A stretch of 64,000 bases of DNA, taken from CAWBJO01 sp963789175. Lineage in GTDB: Bacteria > Pseudomonadota > Alphaproteobacteria > Rhizobiales > Aestuariivirgaceae. Below the pieces are notes generated by a model. It made no database searches. It was not told the DNA's origin and saw only the letters and a program-made list of their open reading frames with translations. The position numbers were made by a program, and so were the translations under genes. The DNA lies in the NCBI GenBank assembly GCA_963789175.1, contig CAWBJO010000008.1, positions 62,001 to 126,000 on the forward strand. The letters are read 5' to 3'. Positions 1 through 8,704 of this stretch are shown piece by piece (within the stretch, counting starts at the first letter, position 1; every line of letters starts with the position of its first letter).

Positions 1-146
1 GCGCCGGTCGCCGGGCTATCGCTAGGTGGGACCTCTTCTGACGCTTTGAGATCAGCCTTCATTTGCACCATTTCGGCTGAAGCCGGACTGGCAAACGCTA
101 TTAGAGATGCGGACAACAATCCTGAAACCAAGAGTGAACAATGCAT
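1..146 (-). CDS. CHRD-domain secreted protein, N-terminal part only
   Basis: Only the first 48 codons lie in the window; the gene runs off the left edge. The start is the ATG at 146, with AAGGA about nine bases upstream. Residues 1-24 form a signal peptide ending in a Pro-Ala-Ser-Ala type cleavage site, so the product is exported. The mature part then shows the opening of a CHRD domain (a leucine-alanine strand followed by EVPP and SPATG), a fold found in chordin and in many bacterial periplasmic proteins of unknown role. The identification rests on this short motif alone. No function can be assigned. Confidence 0.6.
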   Translation of the reverse strand, partial: MHCSLLVSGLLSASLIAFASPASAEMVQMKADLKASEEVPPSDSPATG

Positions 147-500
147 GGAGGGGTGTCCTTGTTTCGCTAGAATTTTAGAGGCCGGCCCCTAACCTCTCTC
201 GACGACAACTTCCCACTGTTTAGAAGGTTGCCAGAGGTCCTTGGCTTGATGCTCATGAGTTGGTCAATCCATATGGGCTCACGAAAGGACCCTACCGAGT
301 CGCCCTAGTCGGGAAGCTCCAGTTGCCGCGAGCGCTCGGACTGCTCGCAGTCTTGACCTGCGTGCCACGCGAGCCTTGCCGCGCTTGGCATCATTCTTGC
401 GGCCCTCAGAACCCTGGCTTTGCTGACCTTGACGTCGTTTTCTCCTATCGCGAAAGCGCATGAGCCTTCCCACGCAGGGCCGACTATTGTCATGGGAAAG
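147..500. other. Intergenic region with no supported gene
   Basis: This stretch lies upstream of the CHRD gene and downstream of the hydrolase gene, both read leftwards. Short open frames exist on both strands but have arginine-rich, low-complexity translations and no ribosome binding sites, so none is called. The part next to 146 must carry the promoter of the CHRD gene, but I see no convincing -35/-10 pair. Confidence 0.5.
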
Positions 501-1274
501 CTACTGCAGGTTTGTGTGGAAGAACTGGGTTGTCCGGGCCCACGCCGCGTCCGCTAATTTCTTGTCATAACTCGGACGGTCTGGGAACGGGAAATAGTGA
601 TCGCCCGCATACCAGTAGACCTCCATAGACTTGCCCGCCGCGGTCATCGCTTTCTCAAACCATTTAAGATCGATTTTGCTCACCTCATCGTCGTCCTCAG
701 CCAATTGGAGCATTACCGGTCCCTTCAGGCGAGCCAAGCCCGCTGCTCCACGCTCAATCAGGCCGACATACACCACGGTCGCTTCCACGGGTATATTGAT
801 CGATGCTTTCAGCGCCCAGCTTGCGCTGAAAGACCAGCCGACGACGCCGATCTTGCCATTGGTTCGATGGTCGGCCTTGAGCCACTCAATCCATGTGGCA
901 ATCGTTTCGGCCGCCTTTGCCGGATTTGAGTCGACTTCGTTTCTAAGTAACGCGCGAGTAGCTTCGTCCTTGGCCGTTCGCCCGTCAAAGAGATCAAGGG
1001 CAAGCGCAAAGAAGCCATCCCGGGCGAAGTCGCTTGTGAACTGCTTGTACACATCGAGCAGTCCGCTACTCGCGTGGATCAACAACACAGCCGGCGCGGG
1101 GACGGTCGATGGGACCGCCACCACTCCGGAGACGGTACGGCCGTTGGAGGTTTTCACACTCATGGCCTCGAGGCCGGTCTGCGCGGAGGCTGTTCGGTTC
1201 GGTATTGTAAGTTTCGCAATGAAGGGCACACTCGCAAGCCCTGTGAGTACCTTACGACGGGGGATCTTAGTCAT
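501..1274 (-). CDS. Dienelactone hydrolase family protein, exported (Tat-like leader)
   Basis: The product is an alpha/beta hydrolase of the dienelactone hydrolase family, 257 residues from the chosen ATG at 1274. That start is preceded by GGAGGGAGG at good spacing; a longer frame to 1316 has no such site. The N-terminus has a twin arginine (RRKVLTG, residues 6-12) and a hydrophobic stretch ending near Ala31, which suggests Tat export. The nucleophile elbow is GWSFSASW with Ser148, where classical dienelactone hydrolases have Cys. Asp194-196 and His226 (GDHYF) fit the rest of the triad. The substrate is unknown. It stands alone, without aromatic-degradation genes nearby. Confidence 0.8.
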   Translation of the reverse strand: MTKIPRRKVLTGLASVPFIAKLTIPNRTASAQTGLEAMSVKTSNGRTVSGVVAVPSTVPAPAVLLIHASSGLLDVYKQFTSDFARDGFFALALDLFDGRTAKDEATRALLRNEVDSNPAKAAETIATWIEWLKADHRTNGKIGVVGWSFSASWALKASINIPVEATVVYVGLIERGAAGLARLKGPVMLQLAEDDDEVSKIDLKWFEKAMTAAGKSMEVYWYAGDHYFPFPDRPSYDKKLADAAWARTTQFFHTNLQ

Positions 1275-1392
1275 CGACAGCCTCCCTCCTGGCAATTTCG
1301 AAACGGCGTCTGCCACAATTTGGGGACGCTAATATCCTGGAAGTGGACACTGGCAAGCGACAACGACAACCGGCTCGTTATGGGTTCGCGGC

Positions 1393-1644
1393 CTAGTCTC
1401 TTAGGTATTGTACGGCTGCAAGGTGATTGTAAAGCTTGGCAATCACTTCCTCGAACAAATGCATCGTGGCTTTTGCCTGCGCTTTGGCAGTCTCGTGGGC
1501 ACGGGACTCGGTGAGCAGCTTGTGCTGCTGATCGAGCCTGGCCTCTGCTTCGTCAATAAGAATGAAAATCCGCCGGATTTCATCGTCACGCCGATGCTGT
1601 CTCAAGTCGACAGGCTGAATCGGAAGCTGCTCTTTGCTAACCAA
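1393..1644 (-). CDS. Small hypothetical protein, helical
   Basis: An 83-residue open frame, rich in Glu, Arg, Gln and Ala, that reads as one or two long helices (a likely coiled coil around residues 20-70). I do not recognise it. The assumed start at 1644 is a TTG with no clear ribosome binding site, just past the terminator of the preceding gene, so the start is uncertain. Codon choice and the absence of low-complexity arginine runs argue for a real gene rather than a shadow, but only weakly. Confidence 0.4.
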   Translation of the reverse strand: MVSKEQLPIQPVDLRQHRRDDEIRRIFILIDEAEARLDQQHKLLTESRAHETAKAQAKATMHLFEEVIAKLYNHLAAVQYLRD

Positions 1645-1648
1645 GGGA

Positions 1649-1684
1649 AAAATTCGGGAAGCTCCACGCAGGGTGGAGCTTCCC
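1649..1684 (-). terminator. Rho-independent terminator of the 1691-2263 gene
   Basis: A perfect 12-bp stem (1656-1667 with 1673-1684) closes a 5-base loop. On the minus strand it is followed at once by GAATTTTT. It lies seven bases past the stop of the secreted-protein gene at 1691, which is the expected position. Confidence 0.85.
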
Positions 1685-1690
1685 CTGGCC

Positions 1691-2263
1691 TTAAATGGGA
1701 TCGACGTCGACGATACGCCCGCTGCGGGCGCTGACGAGAATCTTGAATGTCTCGCCTCGCCGATGCGCCAAATAGGTAAAGGTGCGGCCGCGGCAGTCTA
1801 TGGGTTTGACGCGATAGAAACCGCGGTCCCTAACCGCCTCACGACCGTCCCTACAGCTCAGCCGGTCGTTGCTCACGACGGCATAGCCCTGCCAGTATGG
1901 CTGCGGATACCAATAGCCCGAGTTATAGAAGCGATACTCGGCGTCCTTATGATGGCGCCGTCTGTGCTTATCGGAATCGAATTTCCAGTCTCTTCCTGAT
2001 TCCGTAACGGTTACGTTGACGCTGATCTCGTTGTCGCCGTCGTGGTATCGCTGCTTGGCGTCGTGGTCATCCTCGTCGTCGTGCTGGCGGCGAGACTGCT
2101 TGTACCCACACTCGTCCGTGTCCTCATAACACCTGCCGTCGTTGTATTCCGATTCACGAGAACTTTCATATTCTATGGAATCAGCTCGTACCAGGCCGGC
2201 GGTCCCGAATACGGTCAAAGTGATCAGTGATGCGATCGAAGCGTGTTTGATGAATGTGCTCAT
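1691..2263 (-). CDS. Secreted protein with C-x19-C terminal module (paralogue 1 of 4)
   Basis: The start is the ATG at 2263, with GGTGGAG just upstream; an in-frame ATG at 2293 lacks a site. The 190-residue product has a signal peptide (about 1-27), then a highly charged Asp/Glu/His/Arg/Tyr middle, then a compact module at 135-190. That module has Cys137 and Cys157 with Gly-Phe between them and a final aromatic/Ile-Val-rich half ending near SGRI. The same module, with identical cysteine spacing, ends the proteins at 25708, 26434 and 26950. The role is unknown; a small periplasmic fold closed by one disulphide is an inference. Tandem 11-bp repeats lie upstream at 2376-2397. Confidence 0.75.
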   Translation of the reverse strand: MSTFIKHASIASLITLTVFGTAGLVRADSIEYESSRESEYNDGRCYEDTDECGYKQSRRQHDDEDDHDAKQRYHDGDNEISVNVTVTESGRDWKFDSDKHRRRHHKDAEYRFYNSGYWYPQPYWQGYAVVSNDRLSCRDGREAVRDRGFYRVKPIDCRGRTFTYLAHRRGETFKILVSARSGRIVDVDPI

Positions 2264-2375
2264 TGGCTCCACCCTTTTAACTGACTGCATCACAAACGTG
2301 CCTGTGACTCCAGCAGTTCCGAGGCTTCCGCTAAATTTTGACAGGGATGGAGTTTTCTGAACTGTCGGTAACTGT

Positions 2376-2397
2376 GCCGTTCATCTGCCGTTCAGCC
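2376..2397 (-). promoter_or_regulatory. 11-bp tandem repeat, putative response-regulator site
   Basis: On the plus strand the unit gccgttcatct (2376-2386) is followed directly by gccgttcagcc (2387-2397). The site ends 112 bases before the start of the 2263 gene. Near-identical pairs lie before the related genes at 26802 and 27303. Head-to-tail repeats of 11 bp suit a dimeric OmpR/PhoB-type regulator; the regulator itself is not identified. Confidence 0.6.
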
Positions 2398-2585
2398 GAG
2401 TGTGTCGGTGCTTTAATCGGGGGGACCTTCCGCCCAGTAGGATTTCGAGCGTTCATTGAGCACATTCATTTTGGCACCTGTGCATGCGAACTCCGGGTCG
2501 AGTCTAACCGCGAGCTAAGCAATTTGATCCCTTGGAACCGTGAGCGGGGGCGTTGCGTTTGAGTCCGCGACTCCAGTAGAGGTAG

Positions 2586-2729
2586 TGGGGCCTCGCCATA
2601 ACGACAAAAGCCGGCTTTCGTGCTGCCCTAGACCAAACCACCCGCACCGCCAAAGAAATTCGGGAGCGAGAGGCGGTTACTCGAGCCACCAAGACTGACC
2701 GCTTGCGGGGGCTCAGACGACAGCGGTAG
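2586..2729 (+). CDS. Possible small protein or remnant, no good start codon
   Basis: This frame encodes about 46 residues, Arg/Lys/Thr-rich with an amphipathic helical pattern (TTKAGFRAALDQTTRTAKEI and on). The style recalls short hypothetical proteins of rhizobia. A stop precedes it directly at 2583-2585 and no ATG, GTG or TTG start with a ribosome binding site is visible, so it may be a remnant. Apart from it and the 11-bp repeats, 2264-2733 holds nothing I can name. Confidence 0.25.
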   Translation, partial: WGLAITTKAGFRAALDQTTRTAKEIREREAVTRATKTDRLRGLRRQR

Positions 2730-2733
2730 GCTT

Positions 2734-3024
2734 TTAATGAAGGGTCGTATTAGTCTTGTCAGACCGGAGGGACTCGCCGACGCCATGCGACAATTGGACG
2801 AAACCGGGGTGCGCATCGCCGAAGACCGAGAAGGGGGTCTCGGTCTTGCCTTCCGGTAGCCGGGCAATAACGTTCGCCATCACGAACGCCTCCTCAGCGG
2901 CGAAGTAGGTGTCATACATGCCAGGACCTTCGCGCAGGTAGATGCAGGCGAGTGAGAAAACGTTGGTGTCCTTAACGACGAAATGATCCCCTGCCGATCG
3001 CTCGGCTCTCAGATCTCCCAACAT
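2734..3024 (-). CDS. Hypothetical protein whose 5' end is a dispersed repeat
   Basis: A 96-residue frame from the ATG at 3024. The N-terminal part (DLRAERSAGDHFVVKDT) lies inside a 59-bp repeat that recurs at 10964-11022 in the same reading frame. The rest has ordinary codon use (YFAAEEAFVMANVIARLPEG) and looks like real or once-real coding sequence. I do not recognise the family and see no signal peptide or membrane segment. It could be a decayed gene at the edge of an inserted segment. Confidence 0.4.
   Translation of the reverse strand: MLGDLRAERSAGDHFVVKDTNVFSLACIYLREGPGMYDTYFAAEEAFVMANVIARLPEGKTETPFSVFGDAHPGFVQLSHGVGESLRSDKTNTTLH
2964..3022. repeat. 59-bp dispersed direct repeat, copy 1
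   Basis: It matches 10964-11022 at 54 of 59 positions; the differences are at 2970, 2989, 2993, 3009 and 3018. Both copies have the same orientation and both are open in the same minus-strand frame. The two copies bracket the oxidase/sugar dehydrogenase gene set. Confidence 0.8.
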
Positions 3025-3109
3025 CGTCTCAGTTCCGATTACCCTTGCTAACCAACCAAGAACTATAAAGTAATGGAAGACAGTTCGTATCTTGCTGCAG
3101 TCAAGACAC

Positions 3110-3766
3110 ATGAAGACAAGCCCGTCCGTTTTGACTTATGACCTTCGGCCGAGACGCCTAGTGGCACTCTTGGGCGTTTCCACCACGCTCACGCTCGTAT
3201 GGGTATGGCCACTGCCCGGCTTGGCGCATGACCTGTTCGCCGCGCACATGGTGCAGCATTTGGTCTCGATGAACGTCGCCGCCTTAATGCTCGGGACGAC
3301 GCTCCCACCCATCGCCGTGTATGGTGGCCGGCCGCTTGTCACTTTGCCCATCGCCAGCGCCCTTCAACTGGCTGCGCTGTGGATTTGGCACATGCCGGCG
3401 GTGTTCTCCGCCGTCCACCACGCCATGGACCTTCAAGCGCTCATGCATCTGTCGCTGTTCGCCGCCGCCCTGTTGTTTTGGAAGGGCGTACTCCAGCAGC
3501 GCGGCAAGGCCATATGGCATTCGATATTCGCCCTCCTCATCACCGCAAAAATCTATTGCATGCTCGGCGCTGCACTGGTGTTTTCGCGCCGGCCGCTCTA
3601 CGCGCAGTTCGGGGATCCGGACGCGTGGGGACTCACCCATCTAGAGGATCAGCAGCTTGCCGGCCTGATCATGGTCAGCTCATGCGCCTTGATCTATGTC
3701 GCCGCGGCGATTTTGTTGTTCGCGCGATGGCTGTTCACGCCTGAGGTAAGAGCAATTGCCCAGTAA
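3110..3766 (+). CDS. Cytochrome c oxidase assembly factor, CtaG (caa3_CtaG) family
   Basis: A 218-residue polytopic membrane protein of the caa3_CtaG family, linked to copper-centre assembly in haem-copper oxidases. Histidines typical of the family appear in AHMVQHLVSMN and in the later WHMPAVFSAVHHAMD and LQALMHLSLF segments. About six hydrophobic segments are visible. The start is the ATG at 3110; a TTG 18 bases upstream is possible. It is the first gene of the oxidase set, and its last 11 bases overlap the start of the cytochrome c gene. The context, directly before subunits II and I/III, supports the role. Confidence 0.85.
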   Translation: MKTSPSVLTYDLRPRRLVALLGVSTTLTLVWVWPLPGLAHDLFAAHMVQHLVSMNVAALMLGTTLPPIAVYGGRPLVTLPIASALQLAALWIWHMPAVFSAVHHAMDLQALMHLSLFAAALLFWKGVLQQRGKAIWHSIFALLITAKIYCMLGAALVFSRRPLYAQFGDPDAWGLTHLEDQQLAGLIMVSSCALIYVAAAILLFARWLFTPEVRAIAQ

Positions 3767-4904
3767 GTCTTCGGACAACGGCGCCTTGCCTCACTGGAAA
3801 ACCTACGCCAAATGGTTCGCCGCCAGCATTGCCGTCCTAGCTGCGGGCGGATTTCTATTTGCCTGGTCGGGCCTCTACAGCGTTGCGGCGACCAAGGGAC
3901 ACTGGCCCGTCTTCGGCCTCATCCTCGAATTCGGCATGCGAAGTTCGGTTCGCACCCACGCCTTCGGCATCGAGGTGCCGGACCTAAGCGATGCAGTCCT
4001 CGCCGAACGCGGAGCGGGGCATTTCCAGACGGGCTGCGCGCCATGTCACGGCGGGCCAGGACAGCCTCCCAATCCCATCGTGCAAACGACGCTGCCCGAA
4101 CCGCCCGATCTCAGCGCCAAGGTGCCGAAATGGAAGCCTAATGAGCTGTTCTGGATCGTCAAGAACGGACTCAAATACACCGGCATGCCGGCCTGGGTCT
4201 CGCAGGACCGCGACGACGAGGTCTGGGCCATCGTCGCGTTCCTGCAGCGCCTGCCGCGTCTCAGCGCCGATCAATACCGCGCGCTGGCGAGCCTCGACCG
4301 GGGCGAAGAGGAGATCCCGATCCGCACCTCGGCGCGTGGAGGACCGGTGGGGATGGGGCTCACGGCATGTTCACGATGCCACGGCCTCGACGGCGCCGGG
4401 CGCAGCAGCGGCGCGTTTCCACGGCTCGACATTCAGACCGCCGACTATCTGTTCGCGCAGATGCAAGCCTATGCGGCCGACACGCGCCAAAGCGGCTTCA
4501 TGCAGCCGGTGGCGGTCGAACTGGAGCAGGCGGAGATGCGCCGGCTGGCGGACTACTACGCCGCGCAACGGCCGGTCGTCGCGGAAAGCTCGATCCCCGA
4601 CGGCAGCCAGTCGCTTGCCGCCGGCCGCTTGATCGCAACGGCGGGCGTGCCCGCCGAGGGAATACCGGCTTGCACGTCCTGCCATGGCGACGATCCAACT
4701 CTACGCAACCCGCTCTATCCCTCCCTCGACGGCCAGCATGCCAGCTACATTTCACAGCAGCTTGTTCTTTTTAAAGCCGGAAAGCGCCGCAGCACGCCAG
4801 CGGCGGAAATCATGACGGTCATCGCGCAGCGCCTGACGGAGGAGCAGATCGCCTCCGTTTCCACCTACTTTGCAGGCTTGCCCCTCCATGGCGGGCAACA
4901 GTGA
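3756..4904 (+). CDS. Three-haem membrane-anchored cytochrome c
   Basis: A 382-residue protein with an N-terminal membrane anchor (about 18-42) and three class I haem c sites: CAPCH (94-98), CSRCH (205-209) and CTSCH (306-310). The candidate methionine ligands are GMPAW for the first haem and FMQPV for the second. The start is TTG at 3756, inside the end of ctaG, with GAGGT about seven bases upstream. It probably passes electrons from a quinol or sugar-dehydrogenase donor to the oxidase encoded next, an inference from position. The architecture recalls the multi-haem cytochromes of alcohol and sugar dehydrogenases. Confidence 0.88.
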   Translation: MPSKSSDNGALPHWKTYAKWFAASIAVLAAGGFLFAWSGLYSVAATKGHWPVFGLILEFGMRSSVRTHAFGIEVPDLSDAVLAERGAGHFQTGCAPCHGGPGQPPNPIVQTTLPEPPDLSAKVPKWKPNELFWIVKNGLKYTGMPAWVSQDRDDEVWAIVAFLQRLPRLSADQYRALASLDRGEEEIPIRTSARGGPVGMGLTACSRCHGLDGAGRSSGAFPRLDIQTADYLFAQMQAYAADTRQSGFMQPVAVELEQAEMRRLADYYAAQRPVVAESSIPDGSQSLAAGRLIATAGVPAEGIPACTSCHGDDPTLRNPLYPSLDGQHASYISQQLVLFKAGKRRSTPAAEIMTVIAQRLTEEQIASVSTYFAGLPLHGGQQ

Positions 4905-5847
4905 TGTTCGCCTGATGGACGCGCCGCAATCCGTGTTGTCCCCCGCTGGGTCCGATGCGGAAGCCATCGCGACGCTCGGCTGGGTTATGTTTGGGACCGC
5001 AACCGCGATCTTCCTCGGCGTCTTGGCGATTGCGATTGGCGGCTATCTGGGCAGCGAGTCCATCCGCAGGCGGTTGGCCAGCCGCAGCTTCATCGTCATC
5101 GCCGGTGCCGTATTTCCCGCTGTCGTGCTCGCCGCGCTCCTCGTCTATGCACTAACTCTCACCGGCGCCCGGATATCGCCCATCGAGCCTAACGTGCTCC
5201 GCATCGAAATCATCGGCGAGCAATGGTGGTGGCGGGTGCGCTATCCCGCCGCGGGGGAGGCGAGGGAGGTTGTGACTGCCAATGAGATCCGCGTCCCGAC
5301 CGGCCGGCCGGTCGATATCAAGCTATCCTCCGCCGACGTGATCCACAGTTTCTGGGTGCCGAACATCGCCGGCAAAGTCGACATGATTCCAGGCTTGACC
5401 AACCGGATCCGTCTGCGCCCCACCGCCGCCGGCACATACCGCGGGCAATGCGCCGAGTATTGCGGCGGCCCGCACGCGCTCATGGCCTTTCATGTCGTGG
5501 TGCTGGAGCCCACACAATTCGCCGATTGGCTTGCGGCGCAGGGCCGGCCCGCCGCGCCAGCCGCGGCGCCGCACAAGCGTGGGGAAAAGCTTTTCCTGGC
5601 GAACGGGTGCGGCGGGTGCCACAGGATTCGCGGCACGCCAGCGTCCGGCACGATCGGGCCCGACTTGACACATGTCGGCGGGCGGTTCGCTATTGCCGCC
5701 GGCACGTTGCCGGCGCGTGCCGAGTCATTCGCCCGCTGGATACGCGACAATCAGCACATCAAGCCCAACAACCGCATGCCACCATTCGCGATCCTGCCGG
5801 ATGGCGACTTGGCCGCCATTGCTGCCTATCTCGAGAATCTCAAATGA
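4888..5847 (+). CDS. coxB: Cytochrome c oxidase subunit II with fused cytochrome c
   Basis: A subunit II with two transmembrane helices (about 28-52 and 68-92) and a periplasmic CuA domain. The ligands are His153 (DVIHSFWVP) and, in the QCAEYCGGPHALM stretch, Cys188, Glu190, Cys192, His196 and Met199. The aromatic patch EQWWW (111-115) for cytochrome c electron entry is present. A C-terminal class I cytochrome c domain carries CGGCH (241-245), which makes this a caa3-type subunit. The ATG at 4888 is chosen; it overlaps the previous gene by 17 bases. A second ATG at 4915 is also possible, and neither has a strong ribosome binding site. The last bases overlap coxA as ATGA. Confidence 0.93.
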   Translation: MAGNSDVRLMDAPQSVLSPAGSDAEAIATLGWVMFGTATAIFLGVLAIAIGGYLGSESIRRRLASRSFIVIAGAVFPAVVLAALLVYALTLTGARISPIEPNVLRIEIIGEQWWWRVRYPAAGEAREVVTANEIRVPTGRPVDIKLSSADVIHSFWVPNIAGKVDMIPGLTNRIRLRPTAAGTYRGQCAEYCGGPHALMAFHVVVLEPTQFADWLAAQGRPAAPAAAPHKRGEKLFLANGCGGCHRIRGTPASGTIGPDLTHVGGRFAIAAGTLPARAESFARWIRDNQHIKPNNRMPPFAILPDGDLAAIAAYLENLK

Positions 5848-8369
5848 AGGGGTTTCCGAACGCCCTGCCGCGGCCGAAGAACGAACTCGCGCAACTCGAG
5901 GCGATCTGGAAGCCGCCGCGAGGCATCCGCCTGCTGACGGCGGTCAACAACACCTACATCGGATTGTTCTATATCGGCGCCGCGCTTCTATTCTTCGTTC
6001 TTGCTGGAGTCCTGGCGCTGCTGATGCGCCTGCAGCTTGCCGTCCCGCAGAACACGCTCATCGACCAGGGCACCTACAACCAGCTGTTCACGATGCATGG
6101 AACCGTGATGATGTTCCTTTTCGCGGTACCGGTGGTCGAGGCTATCGGCGTTCTGCTGCTGCCGCAAATGCTGGCGGCGCGCGACTTGCCATTTCCGCGC
6201 CTCAGCGCCTTCGCGTTCTGGGCGTATCTCGTCGGCGGGCTTTTCTTTTTCGGCTCGCTGTTTTTCGACTTGGCCCCAGATGGCGGCTGGTTCATGTATC
6301 CGCCGCTGACCGGCACCCAGTATTCGCCGGGCGACAACACCGATTTCTGGCTGCTCGGCATCGGCTTCATCGAGATTTCGGCCATTGCCGGCGCGATCGA
6401 GATCATCGTCGGCATCCTGCGCACGCGCGCGCCTGGCATGACCCTAGGCAAGATGCCTATCTTCGCATGGTCGATGCTGGTGTTCGCCGCCATGATCATA
6501 TTCGCCTTCCCGGCGGTCATTCTTGCCACTATGCTCCTCGAGCTCGAGCGCGCGTTCCAATGGCCGTTCTTCATTGCCGAGAAGGGTGGTGACCCGCTGC
6601 TCTGGCAGCATCTTTTCTGGTTTTTCGGCCATCCCGAGGTCTACATCATTTTCCTGCCAGCGGCCGGCATGGTGTCGATGATCGTTCCGACGATGACCGG
6701 CGTGCCGCTGCGCGGCTACCGGCTAATCGTCGTCGCGCTCGTCGCCACCGGATTCTTCTCTTTCGGTCTTTGGGTGCACCACATGTTCGCGACGGGCATC
6801 CCGGACCTATCGCTCGCCTTTTTCTCCGCCGCCAGCATGGCGGTGGCGATTCCGAGCGGCATCCAGGTGTTCGCGTGGATCGCGACAATCGCGGCGGGAC
6901 GCTTGCAGCTCACGGTTCCCTCGCTTTTCGTTATCGGGTTCCTGGCGATATTCGTCATTGGCGGACTCACCGGCGTCATGGTCGCCATCGTTCCGTTCGA
7001 CTTGCAGGCCCATGACACTTATTTCATCGTCGCCCATCTGCACTACGTGTTGTTCGGCGGCATGGTCTTCCCCGTTTTCGCGGCCATCTATTATTGGGCG
7101 CCTGCAGTGAGCGCCAAGCCGCTGTCGGAACGATTTGGCCGCTGGTCTTTCGGGCTCCTATTCGCCGGATTTAATCTGACCTTTTTCCCCATGCACTTCG
7201 TCGGACTGATGGGCATGCCGCGGCGCGTCTACACCTATCCCGAAAACATGGGATGGGAATGGCTCAACCTCCTGTCGACCGTCGGTGCCTTCGCGGTGGC
7301 CGCAGGAGTTCTGGTCTGCCTGACGGACTTGGCGCGCAACTTCCGATTCGCGCTCTCGGAAAACACAGGAAATGTCTGGCGCGCCGGCACGCTGGAATGG
7401 CTCTCCAATGGCGTGTACGGTACGCGCAGCATCCCAATCGTCGCGAGCCGCGAGCCGCTTTGGGACGATGAGCGGCTTGTCGATCATGTGCATACCGGGC
7501 GCTATTTTCTCCCCGGCGCACCGACGGGCGGGCGTGAGACGCTCATCACCAGTGCTATTGAAGCAGAGCCGCAATATGTGCTTCAAGTCTGCGGCCCGAG
7601 CTGGCGGTCGCTCTTAGCCGCAGTCTTCACCGCGGCGTTTTTCCTTCTGCTGACCGTCAAGCTCGTCCTGCCGGCGCTCGCCTGCGGTGTCCTAGCGCTC
7701 GCCATGATCGTTGCGTGGCTGTGGCAGACGGATCCGGGCCCCAATCATCCGCCGGTCAACATTGGCGGCGGAATCGTGCTGCCTGTCTATGTCACCGGCC
7801 TCACCTCCCATTCCTGGTGGGCGACGGTGATCCTATTACTCGTTGCGGCTTCGATGTTCATCGCGCTCGCCTTTTCCTACCTTTATATCTGGACGGTGGC
7901 GCCGCAGTTCTGGCCGAGACTCAGCGGGCAGCCCATGCCATTCGCTGGGTGGCCGATTGCCAGCGCCGCCGCCTTCATCTTGAGCGGCGCCGCAATTGCT
8001 GTCGCAAGCCGAATGTTGGCGCGCGGAAAATCTTGCAGCCGGTGGCCGGTGCGCCTAAGCATCGCGTTTGCAACCGGGGCATTGGTCGCCGCGATCATCA
8101 TCGAGTTTCAGGGGCACTGGCAGACTGGCCTCAGCCCCGTCGCAAACAGCTATGGCGCTCTGGTATATGCGGTGATCGCCGCCGAAGGCCAGCTCACCGC
8201 GACCGCGATCATCATGGGACTCTACACCTTTGCCCGCAGCATGGCCGGTTTGATCACACCGGCGCGGCGTGCAACGTTCGACAATACCATGCTGTTCTGG
8301 TACTACACGGTCGGCCAGGGGCTCGCCAGCCTGCTCATCGTGCATGGCTTCCCAAGGCTCGCCGGATGA
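5844..8369 (+). CDS. Cytochrome c oxidase subunit I fused to subunit III
   Basis: An 841-residue fusion: subunit I (about 1-520) followed by a subunit III-like region (about 590-841). The haem a ligands are His85 and His400, the haem a3 ligand His398, and CuB is held by His263, His312 and His313. The cross-linked Tyr267 and Glu265 sit in HPEVY, and the Mg/pump-exit pair is His390-Asp391. The D-channel Asp equivalent is Asp114. The K-channel lysine is replaced: the helix reads IPSGIQVFAW with Gln341. The start overlaps the coxB stop as ATGA. It reduces oxygen to water in the inner membrane, fed by the fused cytochrome c of subunit II. Confidence 0.93.
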   Translation: MKGFPNALPRPKNELAQLEAIWKPPRGIRLLTAVNNTYIGLFYIGAALLFFVLAGVLALLMRLQLAVPQNTLIDQGTYNQLFTMHGTVMMFLFAVPVVEAIGVLLLPQMLAARDLPFPRLSAFAFWAYLVGGLFFFGSLFFDLAPDGGWFMYPPLTGTQYSPGDNTDFWLLGIGFIEISAIAGAIEIIVGILRTRAPGMTLGKMPIFAWSMLVFAAMIIFAFPAVILATMLLELERAFQWPFFIAEKGGDPLLWQHLFWFFGHPEVYIIFLPAAGMVSMIVPTMTGVPLRGYRLIVVALVATGFFSFGLWVHHMFATGIPDLSLAFFSAASMAVAIPSGIQVFAWIATIAAGRLQLTVPSLFVIGFLAIFVIGGLTGVMVAIVPFDLQAHDTYFIVAHLHYVLFGGMVFPVFAAIYYWAPAVSAKPLSERFGRWSFGLLFAGFNLTFFPMHFVGLMGMPRRVYTYPENMGWEWLNLLSTVGAFAVAAGVLVCLTDLARNFRFALSENTGNVWRAGTLEWLSNGVYGTRSIPIVASREPLWDDERLVDHVHTGRYFLPGAPTGGRETLITSAIEAEPQYVLQVCGPSWRSLLAAVFTAAFFLLLTVKLVLPALACGVLALAMIVAWLWQTDPGPNHPPVNIGGGIVLPVYVTGLTSHSWWATVILLLVAASMFIALAFSYLYIWTVAPQFWPRLSGQPMPFAGWPIASAAAFILSGAAIAVASRMLARGKSCSRWPVRLSIAFATGALVAAIIIEFQGHWQTGLSPVANSYGALVYAVIAAEGQLTATAIIMGLYTFARSMAGLITPARRATFDNTMLFWYYTVGQGLASLLIVHGFPRLAG

Positions 8370-8704
8370 GCGGCTTCAGGCGTTACCCGTCTGTGCGTCC
8401 CCTGCTCCAACTGGCTGCCGGGCCGCTCATCTGGTCCTTCCATTTCGCCCTTGTCTATGCCGCGTTCGGGTTCGGCGGCACGTTCGGCGCCGGCGCCGTG
8501 GCCGTCCGCCTTATCGCCTGGACCGCCACGATCGCCGCGTGCGCCGCAATTGGCGCGTTGCTGTGGAGCAATCGACAGGCGCCCGGCTTTAGTCGTGACA
8601 TACAAACCGCCCTCGCCGCGCTGTCGCTTGTTGCGGTGCTGCTTGAAGCCTTGGTTCTATTCTTGATCCCCTATGATCTATCTCCAGAGAGGCAATTGGG
8701 ATAA
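8366..8704 (+). CDS. Small membrane protein of the oxidase operon
   Basis: A 112-residue protein with about three hydrophobic helices and no recognised domain. It starts with ATGA overlap on the subunit I/III stop, so it is translationally coupled to it. Its size, place and membrane character would suit an accessory or subunit IV-like component of the oxidase, but no sequence motif supports that. It appears in no other frame context that would explain it as a shadow. Confidence 0.65.
   Translation: MSGFRRYPSVRPLLQLAAGPLIWSFHFALVYAAFGFGGTFGAGAVAVRLIAWTATIAACAAIGALLWSNRQAPGFSRDIQTALAALSLVAVLLEALVLFLIPYDLSPERQLG

Noticed and set aside
2734..3111. Longer minus-strand frame with a start at 3111
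   Set aside because: The extension covers the 5' end of ctaG and has no ribosome binding site; the ATG at 3024 is used.
5448..5843. N-terminal extension of the subunit I frame
   Set aside because: It runs through the coxB gene in another frame; the real start is the ATG overlapping the coxB stop.
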